Notes: generated by a model from the sequence alone, not told the origin. DNA of 8,340 bases from DATBIO01 sp036556965 (GCA_036556965.1 DATBIO010000209.1:1-8340); one strand, 5' to 3'; shown: positions 1 to 6,833, numbered from the stretch's first letter. Made by a program: numbers and translations.

Positions 1-191
1 GGAACGCGGAGGCGCGGAGCCTGGTGGAGGACATCGAGGTGGACGTCACCGTCGAGGACCACCTCAAGCGCGCGCGCGCCGCCCTGGCCCGCGGCGACCG
101 CGAGGCGGCGCGCCGCGAGGTGGAGGAGGGCCTGCGCGTGAAGCCGCAGGACGGCCGGCTCACGGCCTTGCGGCGCGAGCTGGAGGGCTGA
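1..191 (+). CDS. C-terminal end of a TPR-like repeat protein (5' truncated)
   Basis: Only the last 62 residues of this gene are in the window; the frame is open from base 3 and ends with TGA at 189-191. The visible part is highly charged and helical. It ends in a segment running ALARGDREAARREVEEG, then LRVKPQDGRLTALRREL, which has the helix-turn-helix spacing and small-residue pattern of a tetratricopeptide (TPR) unit. TPR repeats are protein-protein interaction scaffolds, so nothing more specific can be said without the N-terminus. The gene converges with the membrane-protein gene on the other strand, whose stop lies only 12 bp away. No hairpin followed by a T tract separates them. The reading frame is well supported by codon bias; the TPR call is a pattern-based inference. 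Confidence 0.65.
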   Translation, partial: NAEARSLVEDIEVDVTVEDHLKRARAALARGDREAARREVEEGLRVKPQDGRLTALRRELEG

Positions 192-203
192 CCGGCCGCC
201 GCG

Positions 204-689
204 TCAGGCCGCGCGCGGCGTCGCGCTGCCGCCCGGGGCGACCTTGCGCGTCACGAGCAGCACCAGCGAGCCCACCAGCCACGCCACCAGCGGGAAGACG
301 GTCAGGCCGCCGATGAGGTGGGCCAGCAGGTGGAAGACCGTCTTGCCGTCCTGGCCCCCCGAGTACTCCGGGACGCTGAAGACGTTGTCGGTGCCGGTGG
401 CGATGGCGATGGCCACCCCCAGCGCGGAGATGGCGTGGGCGGTGAAGGTGATGACCAGCATGACCCCCAGGAGCTGCTTGAAGCTCCCGAAGCCCGTGGT
501 GTGCACGCGCGCGGAGAGGACCAGCAACGCGACCAGCCACACCACGGTCATGCTGAACCAGCGCGCCACGCCGGGCGACACCCCGGCCAGGGAGAGGCCC
601 AGGCGCAGGAGGCCCACCACGGTGATGGCCGCGAGGAAGGGCGCGGCAAAGCGGCAGTAGTCCGCGAGACTCTTTCCGAAGATCGTCAT
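204..689 (-). CDS. Four-helix integral membrane protein of unknown function, operon-linked to GH13
   Basis: This 161-residue protein starts MTIFGKSLADYCRF and has about four hydrophobic helices, near residues 15-36, 44-61, 72-97 and 120-147. The loop between helices 3 and 4 is polar (TGTDNVFSVPEYSGGQDGKT) and leads into FHLLAHLIGG, whose two histidines lie near the membrane boundary. The C-terminus is short and carries positive charges (TRKV). I do not recognise the family. The ATG at 689-687 is strongly supported: AGGAGG lies 6 nt upstream, and the ATG overlaps the TGA of the amylase gene as ATGA. It is therefore the third gene of the transporter-amylase operon and probably translationally coupled. 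Location after a transporter and an exported hydrolase suggests a role in the envelope or in sugar uptake, but the sequence gives no direct function. Confidence 0.85.
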   Translation of the reverse strand: MTIFGKSLADYCRFAAPFLAAITVVGLLRLGLSLAGVSPGVARWFSMTVVWLVALLVLSARVHTTGFGSFKQLLGVMLVITFTAHAISALGVAIAIATGTDNVFSVPEYSGGQDGKTVFHLLAHLIGGLTVFPLVAWLVGSLVLLVTRKVAPGGSATPRAA

Positions 690-2569
690 CGTCCGCCTCC
701 TGAAGTCGCGCCCAGCCAGACCGCCCCCGCGCGCGCCGGAGCGCGCAGGCGCACGGTGCCCCCGCCCACCGTCGCCGTGCCCGCGCCGAGCGCGCCCGCG
801 AGCACGGTGCCGTCGGGAATCCCCAGCACCCCCACCTCCACCTCGACCTCCGCCGGCGCCGTCCCCGTGTTCAGCAGCACCAGCGCGCGCTGGCCTTGGT
901 GGACGCGCGCGTAGGCATAGGTCGTGTCGGAGACCGCCAGCTGGCGCAGCTGCCCGCGACGCAGGGCGGGAGTGGTGGCGCGCAGCCGGGCCAGCCCCTG
1001 CACGTGCGTCCACATGTCCTGCTCGGACGCGGTGCGGCCCGCGGGAGAGAAGGCGTCGCGCGCGTCGCCCGGCCAGCCCCCCGGGAAGTCGCGGCGGTTG
1101 TCGGGGTCGCCGCCTCCCGGCATGCCGATCTCATCGCCGTAGTAGACGAGCGGGATGCCGCGCGTGGTGAAGAGGAAGGTGTAGGCCAGCTTCATTCCCT
1201 CGGGGGTGGCGCCGCCCTCGCCCATGAACCGGCTGACGTCGTGCAGGCCGAGGAAGGTCACCAGCTCCTCCGGCCGCTCGTACAGGTGGTCGTGGCCCAG
1301 GGTCACGGCCAGCTCGCGCACGGGCTTCCCCTCCAGGAAGGTCCGCCGGACGGCGAAGTAGAGGGGGAAGTCGAACAGCGTGTCGATGCCCGAGTCCACG
1401 CCGTCGAAGCGCGCGCGGCCCCCCTGGAAGAACGCGACGAGGGCCGGGTTCCCGTCGAACAGCTCGCCCACCACGCGCAGCGAGGGGTACTCGCGGCGCA
1501 GGGCCGCCGTCCAGTCCCGCCAGAAGCGCCGCGGCGCGTAGGGCAGCGTGTCCTGGCGGACGGCGTCGAGCCCCGTCACCCCGATCCACCACAGGCTGTT
1601 CTGGATGAGGTAGCGGGCGACCTCCTCGTCGTCCTGGTTCAGGTCGGGCAGGATGTCGATGAACCAGCCGTCGAGGGTCTCGCGCTGCAGGGCGGGCACC
1701 GCGTGCGGGTCCATCAGCGTCCACGTCTGCCAGGTGTTCTTGAGGTGGCCGGGAGCCGCGCCGTGGCCGGCGGGCATGCCGTTGTACCAGGTGGGAGTGG
1801 GCCGGTCGCGCACCCAGGGGTGGTACGGGCCGGTGTGGTTGGCCACCTGGTCCTGGACGACCTTGATCCCGTGGGCGTGGGCCGCGTCCACCAGCTCGCG
1901 CAGCTGGCCGAGGTCGCCCAGGTGCTCGTCCACGGCGTAGAAGTCCGTGGCCCCGTAGCCGTGGTAGTCGGTGACGGGGCCGGCCTCGTACTGCTCGCGC
2001 TCGTTGAGGTGGTCGACGTTCTCGTACCAGGGGTTGAGCCAGAGGGCGGTCACCCCGAGCTCCTTTAGATAAGGAAGGCGCTGGATGACCCCGCGCAGGT
2101 CGCCGCCATGGTAGTAGCGCGTCTTGGCACGGTCGAGCAGGCCGCGCGCCTCCGCGGGGTCGTCGTTGCGCGGGTCGCCGTTGGCGAAGCGGTCGGGCAT
2201 CAGCAGGTAGATCACGTCGTCGGGGGAGAGGCCCTGGAACCGGCCCGCCCTCGGCAGCGGGGCCATCAGCTCGAAGGACGCCGCCGCGCGACCCCCCGCC
2301 GTCACCACCCGCAGCGCCCGCGCGCCCGGCGGCGCGCCCTGGTCGATGGCCACGTCGGCGAACAGGCTCGTCCCCGCCTCGTTGACGGTCACGCGCGTGG
2401 CCGTGAGGCCCTCCCCCGCCTCCAGCCGTGCGCCGGCGAGGTAGCGGCCGCGCAGGAGCAGCCGCACCGGGTTGAGGGAGTGCCCCGGCCACCAGCCGGG
2501 GGGTTCCACCGTCCGCACCTCGGGCGCGGCCGCCAGCAGGACGAGAAGCGCGCCCGCCGGGGGGGTCAA
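686..2569 (-). CDS. GH13 alpha-amylase family enzyme, cyclomaltodextrinase/neopullulanase type, exported
   Basis: A 627-residue glycoside hydrolase predicted to cut alpha-1,4 bonds in cyclodextrins, maltodextrins or pullulan. A short hydrophobic N-terminus (AGALLVLLAAA, residues 5-15) looks like a signal peptide but lacks basic residues. An immunoglobulin-like domain follows (about 18-105); its VEPPGWWPG and LLLRGRYL segments match the cyclomaltodextrinase N-terminal domain. The catalytic barrel opens with DVIYLLMPDRFANGDP (118-133). GH13 landmarks are intact: DQVANH (240-245), GLDAVRQD with Arg338 and nucleophile Asp340, acid/base Glu369 in VVGELFDG, and His443-Asp444 in FLGLHDVSRF. A C-terminal beta-sandwich ends the protein. 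The start is TTG at 2569, which overlaps the transporter stop as TTGA and has GGAG 5 nt upstream. The stop overlaps the next gene's ATG. Substrate preference among cyclodextrins, pullulan and linear dextrins cannot be read from the sequence. Confidence 0.93.
   Translation of the reverse strand: MTPPAGALLVLLAAAPEVRTVEPPGWWPGHSLNPVRLLLRGRYLAGARLEAGEGLTATRVTVNEAGTSLFADVAIDQGAPPGARALRVVTAGGRAAASFELMAPLPRAGRFQGLSPDDVIYLLMPDRFANGDPRNDDPAEARGLLDRAKTRYYHGGDLRGVIQRLPYLKELGVTALWLNPWYENVDHLNEREQYEAGPVTDYHGYGATDFYAVDEHLGDLGQLRELVDAAHAHGIKVVQDQVANHTGPYHPWVRDRPTPTWYNGMPAGHGAAPGHLKNTWQTWTLMDPHAVPALQRETLDGWFIDILPDLNQDDEEVARYLIQNSLWWIGVTGLDAVRQDTLPYAPRRFWRDWTAALRREYPSLRVVGELFDGNPALVAFFQGGRARFDGVDSGIDTLFDFPLYFAVRRTFLEGKPVRELAVTLGHDHLYERPEELVTFLGLHDVSRFMGEGGATPEGMKLAYTFLFTTRGIPLVYYGDEIGMPGGGDPDNRRDFPGGWPGDARDAFSPAGRTASEQDMWTHVQGLARLRATTPALRRGQLRQLAVSDTTYAYARVHQGQRALVLLNTGTAPAEVEVEVGVLGIPDGTVLAGALGAGTATVGGGTVRLRAPARAGAVWLGATSGGGR
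696..701 (-). promoter_or_regulatory. Strong Shine-Dalgarno site of the membrane-protein gene
   Basis: AGGAGG on the minus strand, 6 nt before the ATG at 689. It lies inside the last codons of the amylase gene and fixes the start of the 161-residue protein, ruling out the longer upstream open frame that runs to 1013. Confidence 0.8.
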
Positions 2570-3897
2570 GCGGTCTCCGGGAGGGCCACCGGCGCTCCCG
2601 AGAGCAGCGGCTCGCGCACGCGCCGCGTGAGAAGGGCGGCCACGAGCATGAAGACGCCGCCCGCCATCACCGCGGCCAGCCGGTTGTTGTCCAGGACGTT
2701 CAGCATCACCCAGCCGAAGCCCAGGCTGGCCACGATCTCGGGGATCACGATGAAGAAGTTGAAGATCCCCATGAAGAGCCCGGTGCGGTGACGCGGGAGC
2801 GCTCCCGCCAGGATGGCGTACGGCATGGAGAGGATGCTGGCCCACGCCACCCCCACCCCGGCCATGGACAGCAGGAGCAGGTACCGGTCGTGGATGAGGG
2901 CGGTGGAGAGCAGGCCGAGGCCCCCGGCGGCCAGGCACAGTCCGTGCGTCCCGCGCAGCCCCAGGCGTGCGGCCAGGCGCGGCAACAGCGGGGAGAAGGC
3001 GAAGCACACGATCGAGTAGGCGGCGAAGCAGACGCCCGCCCACTCGACGCCCGCGCGGTAGAGCGGCGAGGTCTCGTCGGGCGCGCCGAAGACGTTGCGC
3101 GCCACCGCCACGGGAAAGTAGAGCCACATGCAGAAGAGGCCCAGCCAGGTGAAGACCTGCACCAGGGCCAGCCGGACCATGACCTCGGGCATCTCCCGGA
3201 GGCCGGACGCGATCTCGCGCGTGCCGCCCCGCAGGCCGGACTTCTCCGCCTTCATGCGGCGGAAGGCCTCCATGTCCTCGGGCGGGTGCTCGGGGGTGCG
3301 CAGCACGGTCCACAGCACCGCGCCCAGGAAGGCGGCCGCCCCCACGTAGAACGAGAGCTTCACGTTGAGGGGGATGGCCCCTCCGCCGGCGGAGGCCACG
3401 CCGAAGACGTTGGTGAGCAGCCAGGGGAGCGCGGAGGCGATCACCGCTCCCAGGCCGATGAAGAGGCTCTGCATGGCGAACCCCTCCGTGCGCTGCTCCT
3501 CGGGCAGGAGGTCGGCCACGAAGGCGCGGAAGGGCTCCATGCTGACGTTGATGGAGGCGTCGAGGATCCAGAGCAGGCCCGCCGCCATCCAGAGGGCCGA
3601 GGAGTTCGGCATCAGGACCAGGGCCGCCGAGCTGAGCAGCGCTCCGGCCAGGAAGTACGGGCGGCGGCGTCCGAGACGGCCCCAGGTGCGGTCGCTCATG
3701 CCGCCGACGATGGGCTGCACGAGGAGGCCGGTCAGGGGCGCGGCCAGCCAGAGGATGGGGATCTGGTGCGCCTCCGCCCCCAGGTACTCGTAGATGGCGC
3801 TCATGTTCGCCATCTGCAGGCCCCAGCCGAACTGGATGCCGAGGTACCCGAAGCTCATGTTCCAGACCTGCCAGAAGCCCAGGGGTCGCTGGTTCAC
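2566..3897 (-). CDS. SLC45/MalT-like MFS sugar transporter
   Basis: A 443-residue, roughly 12-helix inner-membrane permease of the major facilitator superfamily, predicted to import sucrose, maltose or short maltodextrins, probably with a cation. The N-terminus LGFWQVWNMSFGYLGIQFGW, the PILWLAAPLTGLLVQPIVGG stretch, and SDRTWGRLGRRRPYF (residues 68-82, the loop 2-3 signature) are typical of the SLC45 sucrose/maltose branch. So is FMGIFNFFIVIPEIV (375-389). A charged central loop (about 200-235) separates the two six-helix halves. I chose the GTG at 3897 because family similarity begins right after it and GAGG lies 5 nt upstream. The frame stays open to 4215, but that extension overlaps the divergent gene and has no transporter character. 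This is the first gene of the operon and overlaps the GH13 start by 4 bp. The partner hydrolases point to maltose or maltodextrin, which is an inference. Confidence 0.9.
   Translation of the reverse strand: MNQRPLGFWQVWNMSFGYLGIQFGWGLQMANMSAIYEYLGAEAHQIPILWLAAPLTGLLVQPIVGGMSDRTWGRLGRRRPYFLAGALLSSAALVLMPNSSALWMAAGLLWILDASINVSMEPFRAFVADLLPEEQRTEGFAMQSLFIGLGAVIASALPWLLTNVFGVASAGGGAIPLNVKLSFYVGAAAFLGAVLWTVLRTPEHPPEDMEAFRRMKAEKSGLRGGTREIASGLREMPEVMVRLALVQVFTWLGLFCMWLYFPVAVARNVFGAPDETSPLYRAGVEWAGVCFAAYSIVCFAFSPLLPRLAARLGLRGTHGLCLAAGGLGLLSTALIHDRYLLLLSMAGVGVAWASILSMPYAILAGALPRHRTGLFMGIFNFFIVIPEIVASLGFGWVMLNVLDNNRLAAVMAGGVFMLVAALLTRRVREPLLSGAPVALPETA
2575..2578 (-). promoter_or_regulatory. GGAG ribosome binding site that supports a TTG start for the GH13 gene
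   Basis: GGAG on the minus strand, 5 nt before the TTG at 2569-2567 and inside the last codons of the transporter gene. No in-frame ATG or GTG lies close by that would fit the Ig-like N-terminal domain, so this site and the TTGA overlap together decide the start. Confidence 0.6.
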
Positions 3898-4036
3898 GGG
3901 CACCTCGGGGAAGCCGCCCGAGTATAGAGCCGTTTCCAGGGCCGTTCCGTTGCCTTCCGTGGCACCCGCGTTGCAGCGCCGCTCCCCCGGGGTCCGTCCA
4001 TCCCCTGAGTCGCAAGTCCACAAGGAGGGTACACAC
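3898..4036. promoter_or_regulatory. Divergent intergenic promoter region between the transporter operon and the sortase-substrate gene
   Basis: 139 bp without a gene. For the minus-strand operon, TATACT (3926-3921) is a good -10 match, 14 nt before the GAGG at 3906-3903 and 23 nt before the GTG; I see no convincing -35 at the expected spacing. For the plus-strand gene I see a strong ribosome binding site but no convincing -10 or -35. No clear operator palindrome was found apart from a short C/G run near 3985-3994. Confidence 0.45.
4022..4029 (+). promoter_or_regulatory. Strong Shine-Dalgarno site of the sortase-substrate gene
   Basis: AAGGAGGG lies 7 nt before the ATG at 4037. It sets this ATG as the start, in front of a classic signal peptide, rather than the open frame that continues upstream to 3794. 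Confidence 0.85.
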
Positions 4037-4588
4037 ATGAACTGGCGCAACGCGCTCCTCGTGAGCGCCGTCGTACTGGCCGCGGCCGGCGTGGCCGCCG
4101 CCCAGACCCAGATGCCACAGGACCAGAACCCGGCGACCGTGGCCGGCGCGATGGAGACGAAGTCGGTGACCGGCACCGTGGTGTCGTCCACCGCCGACAG
4201 CCTCGTGATCGACACCGCCAGCGGCCGTCAGACCTTCACCGTCGACGCCAGCTCCACGGTGCCCAGCGGGCTCATGGCCGGCGCGCGGGTCACCGTCGCA
4301 TACCACAGCCTGTCGGGCGGCGGGATGCACGCCGCGACCGTGACCACCCTGGCGCCGTCCACGGGCAGCATGACCGCGGGCTCCACCACGGCCGCCCCTG
4401 CCCCCACCGCGCAGACCACAGAGCCCACCACGGACACCAGCCTGCCCGAGCCGGCGCCCGCGGACACCGCCAGCACGACGAGCCGTGAGCTGCCCCGCAC
4501 GGCGAGCAACCTGCCCGCCCTCGGCCTCCTCGGCCTCTTCGCCCTGGGCGGGGCGCTCGCCCTGCGCTTCGCGCGGCACCGCGCGTAG
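4037..4588 (+). CDS. Small exported protein with an LPxTA-type C-terminal sorting signal, predicted sortase substrate
   Basis: 183 residues in four parts. Residues 1-23 form a signal peptide (MNWRNALLVSAVVLAAAG and on to AAA before QTQ). Residues about 40-105 form a compact beta-rich domain with GTVVSSTADSLVIDT, RQTFTVDASSTV and AGARVTVAYH. That pattern resembles the small OB-like barrels grouped as DUF5666, which is an inference. Residues about 106-150 are a Thr/Ala/Pro/Ser-rich linker that could span a cell envelope. Residues 152-157 read LPRTAS, followed by a hydrophobic helix (about 158-176) and the basic tail RFARHRA. This is the three-part layout of a sortase sorting signal: motif, helix, positive tail. 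The next gene, 7 bp downstream, is a sortase. Class D sortases are known to favour LPxTA-like motifs, which matches Ala rather than Gly at position 5. The role of the anchored domain is unknown. Confidence 0.88.
   Translation: MNWRNALLVSAVVLAAAGVAAAQTQMPQDQNPATVAGAMETKSVTGTVVSSTADSLVIDTASGRQTFTVDASSTVPSGLMAGARVTVAYHSLSGGGMHAATVTTLAPSTGSMTAGSTTAAPAPTAQTTEPTTDTSLPEPAPADTASTTSRELPRTASNLPALGLLGLFALGGALALRFARHRA
4490..4507 (+). other. Sortase recognition motif LPRTAS in the substrate protein
   Basis: Encodes residues 152-157 of the exported protein. Cleavage would be expected between Thr155 and Ala156, leaving the hydrophobic helix and the basic tail behind. It sits exactly between the Thr/Pro-rich linker and the C-terminal helix, where sorting signals belong. 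Confidence 0.75.
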
Positions 4589-4595
4589 GCTGCGC

Positions 4596-5219
4596 GTGGC
4601 GGGCCGGCCGCTCTCCCGGCACGTGGAGAGCGCCCTCTTCCTGGTGGCCTCGGTGAGCCTGGGCGGGTATCTCCTCGCCCGTGGCGAGTCGGTCGTCTAC
4701 GAGGCCGTCCAGGAGCGCCGGCTCGAGCACGCTTCGGCGGAGGTCGCCCCCGCGTCGGGGCCCTCCGCCTCCCTCCCGCGCGCGCGGCCACCCGCCCGGC
4801 GCGCCGACGCGCCCCTCCCCGCCGAGGAGGTCATCGGCCGCATCGAGGCGCCCCGGCTCGGGCTCACGGCCATCGTGGCCGAGGGGCTCGCCGCGCGGAC
4901 GCTGCGGCGCGCGGTCGGCCACGTCCCGGGCACCGCGCTCCCCGGCGAGGACGGCAACGTCGGCCTGGCCGGCCATCGCGACACCGCCTTCCGCAAGCTG
5001 CGCGACGTGCGCGAGGGTGACCGCCTCCGCCTGACCACCCCTCGCGGCGCCTACGAGTACGTGGTGGAGAGCACCCTGGTGGTGGAGCCCCACCGTGGCG
5101 ACCTGCTCGATCCCACGGACGCGCCCGCCCTCACCCTGGTCACCTGCCATCCCTTCCGCATGGTGGGACCGGCCCCGCAGCGCTTCGTGGTGCGCGCGCT
5201 GCTGGTCAAGGGCCCGTAG
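4596..5219 (+). CDS. Sortase (class D-like cysteine transpeptidase), N-terminally anchored
   Basis: 207 residues. A short basic N-terminus and one transmembrane helix (about 11-28) place the catalytic part outside the cytoplasm. A Pro/Ala/Arg-rich stalk (about 45-76) leads into the sortase beta-barrel, which starts at IGRIEAPRLGL (80-90). The catalytic triad is visible: His127 in GLAGHRDTAF, Cys184 in LTLVTCHPF and Arg196 in PQRFVV. Family enzymes cut a sorting signal after Thr and pass the acyl-enzyme to an amine on a cell-envelope acceptor. Overall length and the GHRDT and TCHPF motifs fit class D best. I chose the GTG at 4596, 7 bp after the substrate stop with a weak AGG before it; a GTG at 4623 is the alternative but would shorten the basic leader. 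Its only visible partner is the LPRTAS protein just upstream. It converges with the membrane-protein gene, with 9 bp between the stops. Confidence 0.92.
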   Translation: MAGRPLSRHVESALFLVASVSLGGYLLARGESVVYEAVQERRLEHASAEVAPASGPSASLPRARPPARRADAPLPAEEVIGRIEAPRLGLTAIVAEGLAARTLRRAVGHVPGTALPGEDGNVGLAGHRDTAFRKLRDVREGDRLRLTTPRGAYEYVVESTLVVEPHRGDLLDPTDAPALTLVTCHPFRMVGPAPQRFVVRALLVKGP

Positions 5220-5228
5220 GAGGCGGCT

Positions 5229-6725
5229 CTAGCGGACCTCGACCACGGTCAGGCCGGCGGCGCGCAGCGCCTCCACCTGGGGGGGCAGCGTCCCCGGGCC
5301 CGCGAGCACGTTGGGCAGTCCCAGCGCGCGCAGGCGCGCGGCCAGCGCGCGCGGATCCTCGTCCAGCAGCCGCTGCAGCTCGCGCACGTGGGCCACCTGC
5401 GCGGGCGAGCGCCGCGCCACGTAGCCCGTGGCCATGGGCCGCCGGTGGAACACCTGCAGCAGGGCGGCACGCCCGTCCTCCACGGCGAGGGGCAGGTTCA
5501 CCACGCCTCCCGGCTCCAGGCCCGCGAACGACGGGGGACGGTACACGGGGGCCCGCGGCACCGGCGCCCAGGCCTCGGCCAGGCTCCACACCGTCAGCAG
5601 GGCGAGCGCGGCCGCGCCGGCGCGTGGCCGCGCACCGGCGAGCAGGCGCGCGCCGCCCCGCGCGGCCAGCGCGGCGAGCGGGAAGAGGGCAAGGAGGACG
5701 CAGCGTCCCGGCGTGCGTCCCATTCCGAACGGCGGGATGCGCATGAGGCCCGCGTACGGCAGCGGCAGCCCGGTGCTGGCCACGACCTTCAGCTCGGGGC
5801 CGAGGGCCAGGAGCAGGTAGAACCCGGCCAGGGCCGCCCCCGCGCGCCACCAGCCGCGCGCGCGCTGGAGGCCCAGTCCCGCGAGCACGAGCAGCGGGTA
5901 GCCGAGGAACGACCCGCCCAGGCGCTGGCGCAGGCGGTCGTCGACCATGCCCCCGAGCGGGCCATAGAGCCGGTGGTGGTCCGGGTGCGGGACCACGAGG
6001 CCGGCCAGGCTGGCCGAGCCGATCACGCTCAGCTCCGCGCGGGGGGCACGGCCCTCCGCCTCCCGCCACTGCAGGGCGAACGGGGCAAGGACGGCGACGA
6101 ACGCGCCCGCCGCGGCCAGGACGCCGCGCGGCCCCGCCGCCCGCCGCCACGCGCGCACGCCGCCGCGCGTAGAGGGAAGGGCGAGCCCGGCGGCGAGCAG
6201 GAAGGCCAGGCCGAGCCACGCGAACACGGCCAGCTCGCTGAAGTAGACGCCGGCCGCGAGCACGGCCCCCGCCCCCGCCGCGCGCGCGGCGGTGGGGCGC
6301 CGCCAGGCGCCGTGCACGGCCAGCGCGGCCACGGGCACGCCGAAGAGCGCGCCGTCCTGGTTCAGGTGCGGCAGGTGGAGGCGCGCGAAGGCGCAGAGGC
6401 CGTAGGCCACCACCGCGGGCAGGCAGGCGCGCGCGGGAAGCCCGAGCCCGCGCAGGAACAGCCAGGTGCAGGCCGCGGCCAGGGTGAAGGACAGCCAGAT
6501 GGCGAGGCGATAGGCGTAGAGGGGGTACGCGGGAGTCTCTCCCGTGGCCAGGCGCACCGCCGCGGTCAGCGGCCAGAAGCCCGGCGACAACGTGTGTTGC
6601 GCGAGGGGCGCGCCCACGGGGACGTAGGCGAAGGGTGCGAAGTAGGGGTTGCGCCCCGCGCGCACCGCGTCGTCCACCACCCAGAGGTTCCAGGCCATCT
6701 GGCCGTGGTCGCCCGCGCCCTGCAC
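5229..6725 (-). CDS. Large multi-pass membrane protein resembling GT-C glycosyltransferases
   Basis: 498 residues from the first usable GTG; the true protein probably starts further upstream (see the entry at 6726-6833). About ten hydrophobic helices are visible, for example near 73-92, 101-113, 126-139, 147-182, 200-217, 275-287, 295-309, 340-365 and 368-386. The opening GAGDHGQMAWNLWVVDD resembles the first periplasmic loop of GT-C enzymes (the ArnT/PMT/GT39-like group), where an acidic residue after helix 1 is catalytic; Asp6 would be the candidate. GLMRIPPFGMGRTPGR (326-341) resembles the Arg-Pro-rich loop often seen in bacterial proteins of this type. The last 100 residues are soluble and probably periplasmic. 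If the analogy holds, it would transfer a sugar from a polyprenyl-phosphate donor, but neither donor nor acceptor can be inferred. It lies just downstream of the CDGSH gene and probably shares its transcript. Confidence 0.72.
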   Translation of the reverse strand: MQGAGDHGQMAWNLWVVDDAVRAGRNPYFAPFAYVPVGAPLAQHTLSPGFWPLTAAVRLATGETPAYPLYAYRLAIWLSFTLAAACTWLFLRGLGLPARACLPAVVAYGLCAFARLHLPHLNQDGALFGVPVAALAVHGAWRRPTAARAAGAGAVLAAGVYFSELAVFAWLGLAFLLAAGLALPSTRGGVRAWRRAAGPRGVLAAAGAFVAVLAPFALQWREAEGRAPRAELSVIGSASLAGLVVPHPDHHRLYGPLGGMVDDRLRQRLGGSFLGYPLLVLAGLGLQRARGWWRAGAALAGFYLLLALGPELKVVASTGLPLPYAGLMRIPPFGMGRTPGRCVLLALFPLAALAARGGARLLAGARPRAGAAALALLTVWSLAEAWAPVPRAPVYRPPSFAGLEPGGVVNLPLAVEDGRAALLQVFHRRPMATGYVARRSPAQVAHVRELQRLLDEDPRALAARLRALGLPNVLAGPGTLPPQVEALRAAGLTVVEVR

Positions 6726-6833
6726 CAGGCCGCCCAGGGGCAGCAGGGAACCGGAGAGGAAGAAGAGGGAGAGGAGCGCGGCGGCCGGCCAGACCAGCGT
6801 CCGCTCGAGCCCTCCCGGCGCGGCGGTCGTCAG
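6726..6833 (-). other. Probable N-terminal extension of the multi-pass membrane protein, encoding its first helix
   Basis: The frame of the membrane-protein gene stays open upstream of the GTG at 6725 and encodes a clear hydrophobic helix (AALLSLFFLSGSLLPLGGL) directly before GAGDHGQMAW. GT-C-like proteins need a helix before that loop, so this stretch is very likely translated. No in-frame ATG, GTG or TTG exists here. The most suggestive start is CTG at 6833-6831, which overlaps the CDGSH stop as CTGA, like the TTGA and ATGA overlaps elsewhere in the window. However, the only purine-rich site before it (GAAGG) is just 1 nt away. A GGAGGG about 9-12 nt before other unusual codons near 6800 is a second option. 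Confidence 0.55.

Noticed and set aside
397..414. Short tandem repeat (GGCGAT units)
   Set aside because: Only about two copies; it simply encodes Ala-Ile repeats in a membrane helix of the minus-strand protein.
3794..4036. Upstream extension of the exported-protein frame
   Set aside because: The extension would bury the signal peptide inside the protein and ignore the strong AAGGAGGG site 7 nt before the ATG at 4037.
686..4579. A single 1297-codon open frame on the minus strand covering the amylase, the transporter region and the sortase-substrate region
   Set aside because: Only the part from 2569 to 686 encodes recognisable protein (GH13). Upstream of 2569 the frame runs across the transporter and the plus-strand exported protein and gives Arg/Gly/Pro-rich text, a product of high GC and lack of stops.
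4228..5150. Minus-strand open frames opposite the sortase pair
   Set aside because: They are low-complexity shadows of the sortase and substrate genes, which have a signal peptide, a catalytic triad and strong start signals on the plus strand.
5220..5228. Possible bidirectional terminator between the convergent sortase and membrane-protein genes
   Set aside because: Only 9 bp separate the stop codons and no hairpin with a T tract is visible around them.
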